Source: Asterias amurensis
Taxonomy: Eukaryota > Echinodermata > Asteroidea > Forcipulatida > Asteriidae
Assembly: GCF_032118995.1 (NCBI RefSeq)
Contig: NC_092656.1
Coordinates: 23,394,965 to 23,458,964, forward strand
Direction of reading: 5' to 3'
Length of the DNA: 64,000 bases
Below the pieces are notes generated by a model. The model saw only the letters and a program-made list of their open reading frames with translations. It was not told the DNA's origin and did not search any database. The position numbers were made by a program, and so were the translations under genes. Positions 11,778 to 62,800 of this stretch are shown piece after piece. Each line of letters opens with the position of its first letter. Positions within the stretch are counted from its first letter, which is position 1.

Positions 11778-12300
11778 TCTTGCAACAGGTTTTGCAATGC
11801 AATTTGAGTCTGGTAAAATCCGGTTATGTTGCTGTTAGTTTTGGGTTGACATGGGGTAGTAGTTAAAGAGCTACCCATCATCTCTAACTCCGAGTCTGGT
11901 GTACATAAAACAAGTATGTGTTTTAATGAATACACACACATGACTGTTATTATGAATACCAATCACTAATTCATCAGCACGGAACAAAACTCAACTTAAA
12001 TGTTACAAACCAATTACAGAAATTGGCCAAAATATATCCTTTTAATCCAATTCCCATCAGCTGATGTTAAAAGAAGTTGGATATTTAGTTTTAATGTACA
12101 TTCTACAGTCATATTAAAAAAGGTGGCTAGGAGGTTTATCTTATTAAATAATGCTCCTTCATATATTATATATTACAAAAAATATGAATTTACACACAGC
12201 GAAACAGACAGCATTTTTTGTTAAACTGGATGCAGCTCCCAAGCTCTAATAAAATGGTTCGACCACTCGCTTGAGTTGCTGCCAAAAAAACTCAACAAAT

Positions 12301-12393
12301 ATTCAATGTATGACAGTCAATATGCGCCTACATTCAATGTATGACAGTCAATATGCGCCTACATTCAATGTATGACAGTCAATATGCGCCTAC
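12301..12393. repeat. 31-bp tandem repeat, three perfect copies
   Basis: The unit starts ATTCAATGTATGACAGTCAA and ends TATGCGCCTAC. The three copies (12301-12331, 12332-12362, 12363-12393) are identical, so the expansion is recent. Confidence 0.98.
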
Positions 12394-14263
12394 TCTTGTG
12401 CACAACTAAGGCATGATGTAAAATTTAGTGTAACCTTTCCATCAAGAAAATGCACATGTACTACAATACCTCAATCCTGGCCACTTTTCCGGCCAAAACT
12501 GACTGAAAACCTCAACTTAAAGACAACCAAAAGCACTGAAGAGTTCCACCATGGGACTCTACAAGTTTTAAGTTCTACAATACATTTGTACACAATTTCA
12601 ACTACACATTATTTTTTAGTTGTCTTGTCTTTCATGAAATGCAATGCCTTCTGAAGATAAATGTAATAACAGGGAGTTAATAAAGTCTTGGGCAGACATT
12701 TTCTGCTACCTGAATTTCAATTAGCGAAATTTCTATTTCATAATTTTGCTTTTTTTTTAAGCAAAGCATAAAGATATAAAAAGTTGCAAGCAAGTTTTCG
12801 CTAAAGCAAATGAGTGACGGAACAGTACAACACCTTTGTGCCCATGCAAACATGCCCCAAATGACTTAGAAAAAAGGAAACAAGAGACACTTAAATTGTT
12901 CTGTTGGAAATAAATAACACCACCTCAACTTTCCGAAACCATGACTTCTTCAACGTATATAAATTTTAGAGGCTATTCCATTGTTACTAATAAATCTTAT
13001 ATTGACAACAGAAATCAGAAATCCTCTTGCGTAATGAATAAAGCACCCTCATTGAGGTCAAGTAACGCCGCTGCGTATCTAGATAGAATGACATACATGC
13101 AAACACATCATCTAAAACACCATCTTAAGTTGGTTCAGTTAGAAGTGCTGCACACAAGGTTGAAGTGTGAATAGGTCTCAAACAATCATAAAAGTAAACT
13201 AAATTAAAACAATGCATTTGATAATTTTGGTTTTAGCACATTACAAACAAAAAAATCAGCACCAAAATGATAAGATCTAGTATGCATAAAGTTTTCTGTT
13301 TGACATAAATGTTGACAAAATGATAGGCTTTTAAGAAACAAACTTGGAAAATGTGAAGTAAGTTTGTAACAACTGATCTCTGTTATTTCTTAAAGGCTCA
13401 TGGGCAACAGGTTTTGACCTATTTTCATGTAACTCCCCCAAACAAACAAAATATTAAAACAATTCATTGAAACATGTAAAGTATAAGGGGTCTGGTAGTG
13501 CTACAAAAACAATCTAGAATTTGTAATGCTGTTTTAATTTGTAGAATGTAGATTATTGCTCAAATTTCATAATAAAACAAACAAAACAAGAACATTGTTT
13601 TTGACAAGAAACGGCTTCAGGCACACTATGTTTTTTCTCGCGCTTGCAGTGGCATTATGTGATAACAGCAGACACAAATCTTACAAAATATTTGAGAGCT
13701 CTGCATGGACTAAATGGTTCAAAAATAATACTTTGTTTAGGAAACGGGGCTGAAGCAATGAAAATATGCAATAATGCATCATGGAATAATGACAAAATCA
13801 GGGCCCGCCAAAATGTGCGCTTGCGATCACCATTCTCGGCTTACTGTTTGAGGGCAGAAATTCTGCTAGCTTTGTAAGCGAAAAATGCCTGGTAACGTAG
13901 GCTTTATGAAATTGGGATCTGGTGTTCCCAGGTCACATCTAACCACATTTCGATATTGGAGGGCATGACTTTCACATTCAGCAAGTTTCATAGATATACC
14001 ACTTCAAATTTCTAGCTGATTTAATAAATGCTTTCATGTCACTTTAAAAGAAATGCTATTATCATTTTTATGTTGTGGGAACAGTTCACATTAATCAATA
14101 CATCAATCATTGCCTTCCACTGTTTTAAATTTTAAAAAAACCTCTTATCCACACATTTTCCCTTCTCACTCACTCTCACTCTTATACAAGATAGGCTTTA
14201 ACGTGGGGTCTGGTCTTGACCCTAGCTGGACACAACACGAGACCAGCAACCCGAAAGCCACAG

Positions 14264-51964
<37,701 letters not shown>

Positions 51965-52070
51965 GGTCCCAAGGAAAACAATTTTGCAATTTCCGACGCC
52001 ATATTATTACTTTATCTCAACCACGCATGCGTAAGGGGAGAAAATTAATCAACTGCATCTGCGCAGTGGT
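51965..52070 (-). promoter_or_regulatory. Probable CHD1 promoter and 5' UTR
   Basis: Within 110 bp upstream of the start codon there is an ACGCATGCGT palindrome (52023-52032) and CTGCATCTGCGCAG (52053-52066), both like NRF-1 half sites. A YY1-like AATATGGCGTC lies on the minus strand at about 51994-52004. There is also an AT-rich TATATATA run at about 52075-52090. The transcription start is not determined. The ATG in the YY1-like element is upstream and out of frame. Confidence 0.4.
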
Positions 52071-52124
52071 AAAATATATATATGTATATTTTAAATAACT
52101 TGAAAATCCTCAATGTCATAACGG

Positions 52125-52197
52125 GTTTTCGTAGTGTAGTGGTTATCACGTGCGCCTCACACGCGCAAGGTCCCCGGTTCGATCCCGGGCGAAAACA
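52125..52197 (+). tRNA. tRNA-Val (anticodon CAC)
   Basis: The 73-nt cloverleaf is very close to animal tRNA-Val(CAC). Acceptor stem GTTTTCG pairs with CGAAAAC; the A box lies in TAGTGTAGTGGTTATCAC; the anticodon loop is CTCACAC; the B box is GGTTCGATCCC. A T-run at 52202-52208 is the terminator. It lies 160 bp upstream of the CHD1 start codon, facing away from it. Confidence 0.97.
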
Positions 52198-52239
52198 ATG
52201 ATTTTTTTCGTTTATTTTTTTTGTAAAGAATCAAATTGA

Positions 52240-53112
52240 ATGACATCTTTTCTTTTCATCTGGGTACATTCATGTTTACACTGGCTCACAACAGTTTACC
52301 CTCCTGCCTTGCTTCCATCATTTTCACCCATAATCTGTCCATCCATACTCATTGTACCCGTAAAGCTTCACACTTTCACATTCCATTTACCTTCTTTCCC
52401 ACAATAGTATTAAATACCAAGGTCCTAAAAATAAACTCTGGAACTCTTTGAACACTCCTCTCACTAATGCCATTCTTTGAGTATGTTTAAAAGTAAGCTT
52501 AAAGGGACACACCGGCCGAGTTGGGCTATTTGGGCTACAAAATATACTAAGATATGAATTCAACGGTCTTCCAGGAATGAAGAAGAACAGTCCCCCAAAC
52601 AATTCATCAAATTTGGCCGTGTTTGAGCCTTTTAAGACAAAAACGAAGGTCGCGTGATTGTTCAAACCAAAAAGTGGTACAAACAATCACGTGACCTTCC
52701 GGGCTAGTTTTACTTCTAGCCGTCTAAAAGTAAAAGTAACTTTCCAAACTGGCCAAATTTTAATCTTTTTTTTAACAAAATTGTTAACGAGTAATTGACG
52801 AAAAAGATCATGTATTCAAATTATCACCTTGTGCCTAGTTCTATTATGTCCTGTATTCACTTATTTACCTGTTATAGTCTTGTTGCCTAATTCTGGTTTT
52901 CCATTTTTTTTTTATTGTTCTGTGTCCATACTCGACAAGCTTTATGGGCCCCTCCAACTCCATCACCTTGTGCTCTGTATGTTTGTTGCTTTGCCCGTAA
53001 TGTATATTTTGCCTTTGCTTGTAAATGTAGTATTATAGTATTATTTTATGCATTATCATTGTTCCATTTGCTTGTAAACAAGATTTGGAAATAAAGTGAA
53101 TTGAATTGAATT
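52240..53112 (+). mobile_element. LINE 3' end, interrupted by a MITE
   Basis: The segment at about 52395-52500 encodes a degenerate YQGPK..LWNSL...L motif, the end of a CR1/L2-like LINE protein. At 52829-53112 the 3' UTR resumes and ends in AAATAAAGTGAATTGAATTG, a typical short tandem LINE tail. Between them, 52499-52828 is a separate element starting AAAGGGACACACCGGCC. Confidence 0.6.
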
Positions 53113-53880
53113 ATAGTACTTTTTTTTATTAACAAGAAACGGCAAATCGTGTTATGTAAGCTTTTTCTGTTATTCTTCAATAGGGGATCGGCGTAATCAA
53201 AATCAAGTATTTAAAATTAGTCTTACTTGGACCTCAACCTAGCTTTTTTTTCTCATCCTATGAACGTTCCACATAGGAATAACTTGCCCCACCCATGGAG
53301 GTAGGAATAGAGCCACACCCTAGATATATCAGACAACAACTATTTCAAAGTTCAAGTTCACAATACAAAAATACATCAATAAATTTCATTCAATCAATTG
53401 GCAATTGCAATCAAAAGAGGTCATACGAAATTGACTGTGGGTGTTATAGGGTGTTACCCGCTTTATTGGAGTAGTATTATGCATATCCAGACCCAAAATA
53501 AAAATACAAATACAGCAATGATTGGCTTGGAGACTACGGATGATGTGCACTTAAATAAGAATGTAAAAGTCCAGTCCCCACATATTAACCACATGCATCC
53601 CAGAGTGAAGGAATTTCCTCCACATGACAATCGGCTCTTTTCGAAACTGCGATTATTAGCCTTTGGCCCTCTCTCCGCCTGTTAAAAAAATCACTGTGAA
53701 AGTGACCGAGCCAAAGCAAATCCGTAGTTTCGAAAAGGGCAAACTCTACCGTATTATATCACATAGAGTATCATATGGAGGGGGCGGAGTTAATTTCATA
53801 TTGCGCTGGTGCAAGAGTACAACGATTAATCACCCCTTTCATGCACTCAGAGCCCATGGGTTTCCACAATATCCTCAATA
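53113..53880. other. TIMM44 upstream flank
   Basis: It has no recognised gene. It contains one CTTTTCGAA-type element (about 53635-53748), and otherwise A/T-rich unique-looking sequence. Confidence 0.35.
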
Positions 53881-53912
53881 AGCACGTATACTTTAACAAA
53901 ATGGCTGCCCCC
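53880..53912 (+). promoter_or_regulatory. TIMM44 start region with a YY1-like element on the ATG
   Basis: AACAAAATGGCTGCC overlaps the start codon and matches the YY1 consensus around AAnATGGCGG. Such elements are common at the start of nuclear genes for mitochondrial proteins. No TATA box is seen at the usual distance. Confidence 0.35.
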
Positions 53913-56838
53913 GTTGCGAAACTCGCGAGTCACGTAAGTTTCTAATTTACTATTTTGTATAAGTTTCAAGAAACGCATGGTAAATTAGAAGTTGAAGAAT
54001 GTATTTAATAAATGAAAGTGGCGTAATTGGTATTTTGTTTAAGCTTATTTCATGGTTGTTCTTTATGTTTAGCGTACGCAAATATGCACGTGTGATTTTA
54101 TTTTTTACTCAACCTCAACTCACAACTCAACTGATGAAATACCGGGCTATTCATTCATGCGTGGCGGTGGTGTGTGGGAAGTTAGTGACCGGCTTATGCA
54201 ATGATTTAAATGAATAGCAATACGAATACTTGAGTCAATACATATTTTGGAATGATGAAGGAGTTCGATACATTTGTAATCAATTTGATATTCTGTTTAA
54301 TTCATTTAAAATTTAAATTTAATATATTTTATTTAAAAGATTTAGAATAGATTAGTAATAATAGTATAGATTAAAAATATTTATTGTTATGATAAAAAAC
54401 ATGAAATTTGTCTTCCCTGTGTAAAGAAGAAGACTAAACAATACATTTTTACAAGAAAGGCATGGCAAAAATAGACAACAAGAATAAAATTACAACTTAC
54501 AGATATTAAACAAATATAAAGATATGAGGGGAGCAAGTAAACAGTACAACAAATAAATTTAAGTTCCCGATGTTTTTGTTTTTGTTTAATTTAAAATTTT
54601 GATGTTGAATTTTTGAACAGCATCATCATCATCATCTGATCGTATGACTTATAATATTAATAATTTACCATAATATTATTAATTATTGATAATGACAATG
54701 ATCATGATGATGTTTGAAGAAGAATGTTTATTTTATTTTTTACAATGGTTATTTGTTCGTTAAAATTGTCTTGTCTTGTCTTTATCTGCACAAACCACCG
54801 CAAAACTGGGATGGTGTAACTAAGGCCAAATAACCAAAAATACCAGTTGATCGTCCGGATTTTTCAAAAAAAAGGAGGATGAGGGCCTTACTATTTACTA
54901 TTTATTATTTTTTTTCAAGATGGCCGCTAAGTATTTCAAATCAAACAGGCCACCAATTCTTCAGTTTGCATCAACCGCCAACTTATTTATAAAAATACCT
55001 GATGTTAATTAGTATTACATTTGTAACAACATATGTCATTTTTATGGTCATAAACTACATTTAACTAAAGTATTAGACGAAACAAAATCTACCCAACGTA
55101 AAACCCCATTAGGTTGGGACCACAATGGTCCCGGAAGTTCAAATCCGCGCGAGACTTGCACAGTCTATTATGACTGAGCCTACTTACCCAGGCCTGATAC
55201 TTTACGGAGGCAATAAAGGCGATTGCCTCCATGCCCCTGGTGAATGCCTTGGTGCCCTTGAAATGCTCCAGTAGAAATTTACAATTTCCTCATAGGGTGC
55301 ACTTTACCAAAAAGATAAACGCCTTGGTGCCCTTGCCCTTTCAAAAATGAAGCATATAGGCCTGCTACCACCACATTAGCAGTTAACAACAATAATTAAC
55401 AAATGATTTACATTTTCTTTTTCATCATTTTGATATATTGTCATATCCTAGTGTACCAGTACCAAGCTGTTATGGAGACTTCCATACCAAACAGCGAGAT
55501 TGTCACCAATGACAAGTGGAAATGCTACACAAAAACAGCTGGATTTCAGGCTAGCCCAGGTAAGTTATAAAATGCATAGTAAGGCACCCCCCGACAACAA
55601 GTATTGACAAAATGGGGAGACTGCCAACATAGGGCTAGACTAAGATTAGGCCTTTTCACACTGTCGACCTTCTATCCGTGTCAAACCTTATCCGGATAGG
55701 ATCCGTGTTGGTTCAGTAAAATTTCAACACGGATACAAACAGCTTCGCTTTCACACTAGCTCTGCGTGAAATCAGCTTTTTGGTTACACGTGTAACTTTC
55801 AATCCGGATATTGTGGGACCGTTTCACACTGCAAAATCTTACACAGATCGAAGCTGGTAGGCTTTTCTCAAACCTCGGCTTAAGCTCCGGCTCAGGCTCC
55901 GCGTGCTGATGTAGGTTATTTTTAAAGGCTGAGCTGCGTACACAGCACGCGGAGCCAAAGCCGTGGTTTGAGAAAGGATCCAGGACGCGGCTACTCTTTA
56001 TGTACGCAGCGCCTTTTGTACGCGCTTGACAACTGTACTGTAGTGCATGTAGTGTGCGTGGATGCCGCCACGCACACTCAACATGGATCGGAAATTAACC
56101 CGGAGGTGTTCACACTACAGCTTTCGATCCGTGTTGGAATCATCGACACTGATAGAGATTTATCAACCCACCTCCCAGGCAGGGTTGGTTTTGACACTGA
56201 TAATGCGCCATATCCGGATCGACACATTGTTGAAAAGTTGTAGTGTTAAAAGGTCAGTGCACATTATCCGGATCGTATCTGTGTCCAACACAGAGATTTT
56301 TTGTAGTGTGAAAAGGACTATAGTTCAGTTGGTAGAGTGCCAGCAAGTTAGTCCAGAGGTTGTTGGTTCAACTCCAGCACTAGTAAATTTGTCTTTGTTC
56401 AATTCTAAGTGAATAGATTGGCCATCAATAGTCTTACAGAATTCTAAAGCACATTTGAGGACAACTTCTGAAAGTAATGTTTGTTTAGTTTGAAAGTGAC
56501 CTCTTAAAACATGATATTTTAGATTAGTTTGCAATTATAAAAGAATTTTTCAAAACTCAGTATTGAATGATAACTGCTCAACATGATTTTATCTCTTTAG
56601 TGGAATTGTGCACACTTTATGCCTGCCGACCTTTGACCCAGTGGACTGTTCTGTAAGCTTACAACTTAAGTTTCATCTGATCTAATTTTTTTTTTATTAT
56701 AACCTTTGTTTAAATGTATAAATTTATGTTAATATTTGGCAGGCAAGGACTTACTCTCAGCAACCTCAAAGGAAGAGCTTTTTTGGACAGATTATTGATA
56801 ATATCAAACTGGACATTGCAAAGAACAAGGAAATGAAG
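53901..56838 (+). CDS. TIMM44: TIMM44 exons 1-3: mitochondrial presequence
   Basis: Exon 1 reads MAAPVAKLASH and exon 2 continues with CTSTKLLWRLPYQTARLSPM and a Gln/Thr-rich stretch. The first 50 residues contain Lys, Arg, Ser, Thr and hydrophobic residues with no Asp or Glu until the end of exon 2, as in matrix-targeting signals. Exon 3 opens with ARTYSQQ; Arg-X-Tyr-Ser fits an R-3 processing motif with cleavage near residue 51. The mature protein then starts with RKSFFGQIIDNIKLDIAKNK, conserved in the family. Exon 2 is not conserved in sequence and rests on phase and splice signals. Confidence 0.8.
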
Positions 56839-59800
56839 GTAAGTGGTTCAAGAAAACCTCCCATATGAAACAATGTAGTATTTGTACATTCCATGGCATT
56901 TCCTGGCAGGCAAGATACAACACAGGAAATTTTCCAAATAAATTGAAGAATTAAAGTTCTCTTCATATCAAAATAACAATAAAAGTATTTATAGACCCCT
57001 TGCACAATGCCCAGCGCACTCACACATGCCTATCCTGTCTGCCATTTTTGGAAGTCAAAATCATGCACAAATATGTACAAAAGATTTGACTCCCAAAATG
57101 ATGGAAATGGTTGTGTATTAGGGTTCTAAAGAAAACAATAGCCCCCCTTGCATATTCGGGAAATGCTACCAGGTACACTGAGGTCAAACGCACGTTTTTA
57201 TGCATAAAGGCTCTATCGTCCAATGATCTGCCTCTTTTTGGCCTCAGGGATGGCGCTTTTTGAGAGTATGACATCATATGCAAGGGGTCATCAAAGAATA
57301 AACAAACAATTTAAAGCAACTTAGCATTAAGAGAGCATACGGAGGTGCAGCCTATTAGGTGCACTCAATCACTAAGGAACTGGTTGATAAAAATCGGACA
57401 GTGCAATCTCCATGAAATGTTATATCTTGTATTTTCCTCTATTGAGCTGTTTAATTCTATATATTTTTTAAGGACAACATCAAGAAGTTTCGAGAAGAAG
57501 CAGATAAGCTTGAGAAGTCTGAGGCTCTACAGCAAGCGAGGAAGAAATATGTAAGACTTTGCTTTGCTGTATTAACCCTCCTACTGTGTGACCATCTAGT
57601 ATCATCCACTGTGGATTGGAATATGACAATAGCAGACTCTGTCTTAAACTTACAATGTACCTTCCAAACCGGCGGGGTTGTGACCTTGCCATACAAAGGA
57701 CCATGCTGTGTGGGAGGTCCTTTATCGCACAGCCTTGACACTGCAGCAGTTTAAAACTGAGTCATAAGTTTTAGTTAATAACACTAAGAAATGATTGTAT
57801 TACCAGGGTAGTAGAGGCTCTTTTATCATTTGATGTGGTTTTAAATTACTAACTGTCTACAATTACCATCACTGTAAATAATAAAACAATTGGGGGAGGG
57901 GACATTTTAACTTCATTGGAATCTGAAAGATTGGATTTTTGTTTTTTTCCCAGGAAAATTTAGAAACGGAGACTTCCAGAGGATCTGAAGCAATCAAACG
58001 AACAATGACTGACATCAAAGAAAAAGTTCAAAAGGTGAATATTCTATTTAGTGGTTTCGTTCCTGGATGGTTGTTCTATGACATCTGTTCTAAATGGTTG
58101 ATGTTATATAAGCATGGATCAGAGTTTTGGTGTTAAGGAATAGGATAAACATACTAATGACGTGTCAGGGCAGAGTGGATTTTTGATCAGCAGAGTGTGA
58201 GTTTGAGTACCGGTCGTGACACTTGTGTCCTTAAGCAAGACACTTTACTATGATTGTTCATCCTTTGTCTAAAATAAAAAGGGTTTGCCCAGGTGTTCCT
58301 GGTTTGATTGGCTCCATTTTGCACCACAGCACCTTGTAAACTAGAGCATGGCGCTATGTAAAAATAAGGAGTAAAGGTTTGAACGTAGCTCCACAATACC
58401 TTGCAGGCAAACACTTAGTGTTGAAGCGCCTTGACCTTCACTAAGTGACGGATATGAGCTCTACATCTGAAGCCACTATTATTATTAATGAACTGCACTT
58501 GTAAGGTACTATTTAAGTCAAAATTGCTCTGTATCAAGAATAAATTCTCACACATGTTTCCCTGTTGCTCATTATTTACATATGGTTTATAAACTCAGGG
58601 TGTTGAGGATGTCCAGAAACAAGAATGGGCCAAGAAGGCAGGGACCATGACAGAGGATTTCACCAAGACGGCAAAGGGTGCTGCTGAGAAGGTCAGCAAG
58701 CAAGGGGAAGAGCTTACCAAGACAGCTGCTTATAAGACCATCTCAGAGGTAAGGATGGATCTAATATTCTTATTTTTATTCTTATTCTTTATTTGGCCAT
58801 TAAACAAAAACAATATACAAGCAGACAGTATGTACAATAAATAATATAAAAACAAAAGTAAATACAAAGCAATACAAACAGTAAGGGCACAGGAAATTAC
58901 AAAACAACCCTAATGTGATGGCCAGGATCAACAAAAGTATAATTAAACACTGTAGCTCGAAAGCCTGTTAATCCAGTCACATAGGGAGGCAAACTCACTA
59001 TATAATATACTCTCTTTGGAAAAATAAAAATAACTTAAAGTAAATATAAATAATCTGTATATACACAAAGCACAATTTTAAAATAACAAAACCAAAAACA
59101 AACACCAGAAATTAGACAAGCAAATAAATAAATAAACAAATTGTTAATTAAAAAATATAAATAAAAAGTATCAATAAATAAATGAATAAATAATTAGAAA
59201 GGTACATGTAACAAGAAACAAAGCAACAAATAAATCAAAATATTTCCTGAGGCCCACATTGCCAGTCAATATGTGAATACTAGTCATAACTCAAGAGAGT
59301 CATATGGTGTATATTTGCATTTGTTCTAAATGGCAGAGTGTAAAAGCAGTCAAACATGAGATTGATGAGAGTACCACATACAAGGCCAGGCCATACAGAG
59401 CTCCTGGTAAGTACTACGTTGTGGTGTAAACCTTATATGCACATGATGCCATTTGAGTTAGGCACCTTTGCTAGAGGTCAAAAGCAGGTAGACTGTCTTT
59501 ATTCTCAATCAAAGACAAGGGTGTTTTTTCTTCCATGATTATCTCGCAACTTTGATGACCAATTGAGTTCAAACTTTCACAGATTTGTTATTGTATGCAT
59601 GTTGGGATACTTCAAGTAAGAAGACTGGTCTTTGACAATTACCAAACGTGTACAGTGCCCTTAATTCTTTGTAAGTTCACCAACCAAATCGTTTCAATGC
59701 TCAATAAAAAACTCTTGGTCGCTGGCTTTACTCCAGGTTCATGTATGGGTATGGGCCCTTAACTGCCTGCTGCTCAAACAAATGATGCCGCTACTCACTA

Positions 59801-62800
59801 GGCTGTTCAACTTTATCTAAGGATGACTAGCCTCCAAAATTATTATCATATTTTTATTGAAATTAAAGAATTTCTTCAGTACATCAATGCACTGCTATAT
59901 GGTTTACCCTGTAGCGTTGAGCTCATGCATTCATGTATATCTCCATCCTTTTTGTAGAGAAACTACGCAAGAGAACTGACAATTTACCAGAAGGACAAGA
60001 GGCGCGGAGCTTTGAAGCAAATGAGTAAGTTTTCCTGTTAGTTTACTAGGATTTTGACCCCGATATGCCTGTTCTATTTTGACCCTGATATGCATGGTCA
60101 ACCATTCAGATTCAAACATGATTCACTTGTGAACTCATCCCAACTTCACAAAGCTGTTGAGCAGAAAATACTTCTTATCAAATTAATGTCTTTGCTAAGC
60201 TAAAAATGAGTGGGTACCAGTTGCAACAATGTAAACCTTATGGATAATGGCTGGTAAAGTAGTTTGAGTCAGTAGGGATAGGCCAGGAGAACGAAGATGA
60301 TGAACAGGAACGTAATTAAGCAGAAGATCAGCCATTCATGCCCTTTTCGAATCCTTGGCTTTGGATTCAGCTTCAGGCTCCGTTCTCTTGCTGAAGCCCT
60401 GAGCATGTACGCAAAGCAAAGCATGCGCAGTTGTCAAAATAACCGTGGGGCAAAGCTAGCTTCGGCCGAATCTGGAGCGGATGCCGTGGTTTCAAAAAAG
60501 GGCCATAGACGGGAGATAGGCCATGGCGAGCTTCAAAAATTTAATCAAGAAATATGTGATGTGTTTTTTTCCAATGAAGGGATGATACGGGTATGGTTCT
60601 ACACAAAGACTCTAGGTGGTATAAACAATGGAATGACTTCAAAGAAAACAACCAGGTCTTCAATAGTAAGTATTGCAGGCCTTGCCCTCAGGCTTTTTTA
60701 AAAGTAGCCTACCGGGTTGGTAAATTGTGCATTTTAATTTCCTCTGGAAATTTGATTAGCCCAAAGTTCAAACCTGAATTGTCAATGTCAAAATGTAATC
60801 CTGCCACAATCCGCTTGTAAATGCCCACACACAAGCTTTTAGCATAAGATATTACCTTATTGCACTGATTTATTTGTATGTGTACAGTTGTTATAAACAC
60901 ACCACTTTTTTTTTGTCAGATCTTGCCCCTCACTGACATTGTTGTGTTGTTTCTTTCTTGCTCATCTTTACAGAAGTGTTTGACTTAAAAATGAAATATG
61001 ATGAAAGTGACAATGTGATGGTAAGGGCTTCCAGGCTACTCACTGATAGGGTCAGCCAACTGCTTGGTAAGTCCTTTGGAATATTTTGCTAATTTTTTAT
61101 CTTACTCTGCTTATTGTCAACTTGTCAAATAGTGCTTATATTTTGTTCATTTCTAGCCATTACTGTTAATGTTTGTATATGGAGCTGGCCAACTGATGTA
61201 GTTGCCTATTGAGGATGATTTAAGTTTTTGAATTTAATTAAATTGAATTGAATTGAATACTCCAATATAATCACCTAAAGCCTGGTTCATACTTCTTGCG
61301 AATTTGAATGCGATGTGAATTTCGACTTCACAAATTTGCAACAACAATTTGGAAGAGTTCAGCTGCAGTTAAATCTTCCGAAATAATCGTCAAGCTGTGA
61401 CGTCAACTTTGTTTCACGAGAAGCATTCTCAGGAAGTATGATCTGGGCTTTATGTATTAAGCACTGTCTGTACTTTGAGCATTCTGAGTCCTGTGGACAG
61501 AGGCTACTTTGCTTTTGCTCTTTGACGTAATGCCTCTTTTGCCGGTTACCATACTTGAGTGGGTGCATAGAGTAGATCGGCCACAGGCCCAATCTGGCAC
61601 ATTTTATTGACATTGGAATTTATTCTTGTTCTTTGCACTGGTGGAGAACAACCAAGGGGGAATTTTTTTACTGGAGCAAGCGCCATGAGCACTTTGTGGA
61701 TACCGGTGCTATAGAAGACGTCATTATTATTATGATTAATTGCAGGGGTTATGAGCAAGAAATGCAAGCGAGATCGATCACCCCTTGGAGTGAGTTTGGA
61801 CAACTCAATTAGATATATTAAATGGTTTCAAACTTGTCTTCATGTAGGTGGAGTTTTCTCACCCACAGAGATGTCCGAGGTACTCACAGAGATTCTCAAG
61901 GCTGACCCCAATTTTTCGAAGCAAGAATTTCTGAATTTTTGCGAGTATGAAATTATACCAAACGTTCTAGAGGTAAGAAAAAGCATCCAGATCCTGAAAA
62001 CATTCTTTCTTTACAAATGGTATATTCAGATAAGTAAAATGTCAATTGTAATCTCAAAATTAATGCTTTTTTTTAAAACAAATCCAACCGATTAGGGTTG
62101 AAAATAAATGTTACCTTTACCAACCGTGTTTTTGCACTAATAGCTCCTTTGTAACTTTAATGTCTAGGAAGATTTTCACAAATGTAACAGATTTTCAACA
62201 AATTACACAATTTTATTGATAGAAATGTTGTTATTGTGTCTGATTTGTTGTTGTAGGCAATGATCCGAGGTGACTTAGAAGTACTCAAAGATTGGTGCTA
62301 TGAAGCTGTAAGTATTCAGTTCTTAATGGGGGAAAATTTCTATTATTCGTATAAGAAGTAATGATACTCTTCCTTGATTTCTGATTTTTTTTTCCCATTG
62401 AAAAAAGTATTTACAACCTGAAAAGTCCACTACATAGCCTACTGTATCAGGTGGGAAAACAACACGATCAGTGCACTCAAGAGCTGGAACCAATTGTATG
62501 GCTTTGCTTATCACATAATTCTGGGGTAACAGTGCCCTGTGAATGGCATAAATCTATAGCCTATTAGGTAGTCTAATTTACAGTGTTTTATTGTAAGCAG
62601 TGTCGTGAAATTAGGCCAGGGCCCAATTTCATAAAGCTGCATAAGCAGAAAATATTACTGCTAAGCACAAATAAGCAGGATACCAGTCACAGATTGTACA
62701 TGTGACATGGTATTTTCACTGGCAACCTTATTCTGGTAAGCATAATTTTGTTGTGCTTAGCTTAATTTTGTGCTTATCAGATAAAATTGGGTCCTGTTCT

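Larger units (their letters stand above)
8650..14263 (-). other. CHD1 3' flank and possible long 3' UTR
   Basis: No gene was recognised. The closest polyadenylation-like motif to the stop is ATTAAA (minus strand, about 14019-14024). Canonical AATAAA copies occur on the minus strand at about 10857, 9116 and 9072, so the 3' end cannot be set from sequence. Contents are the MITEs and 31-bp repeat listed separately, with A/T-rich sequence between. Confidence 0.3.
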
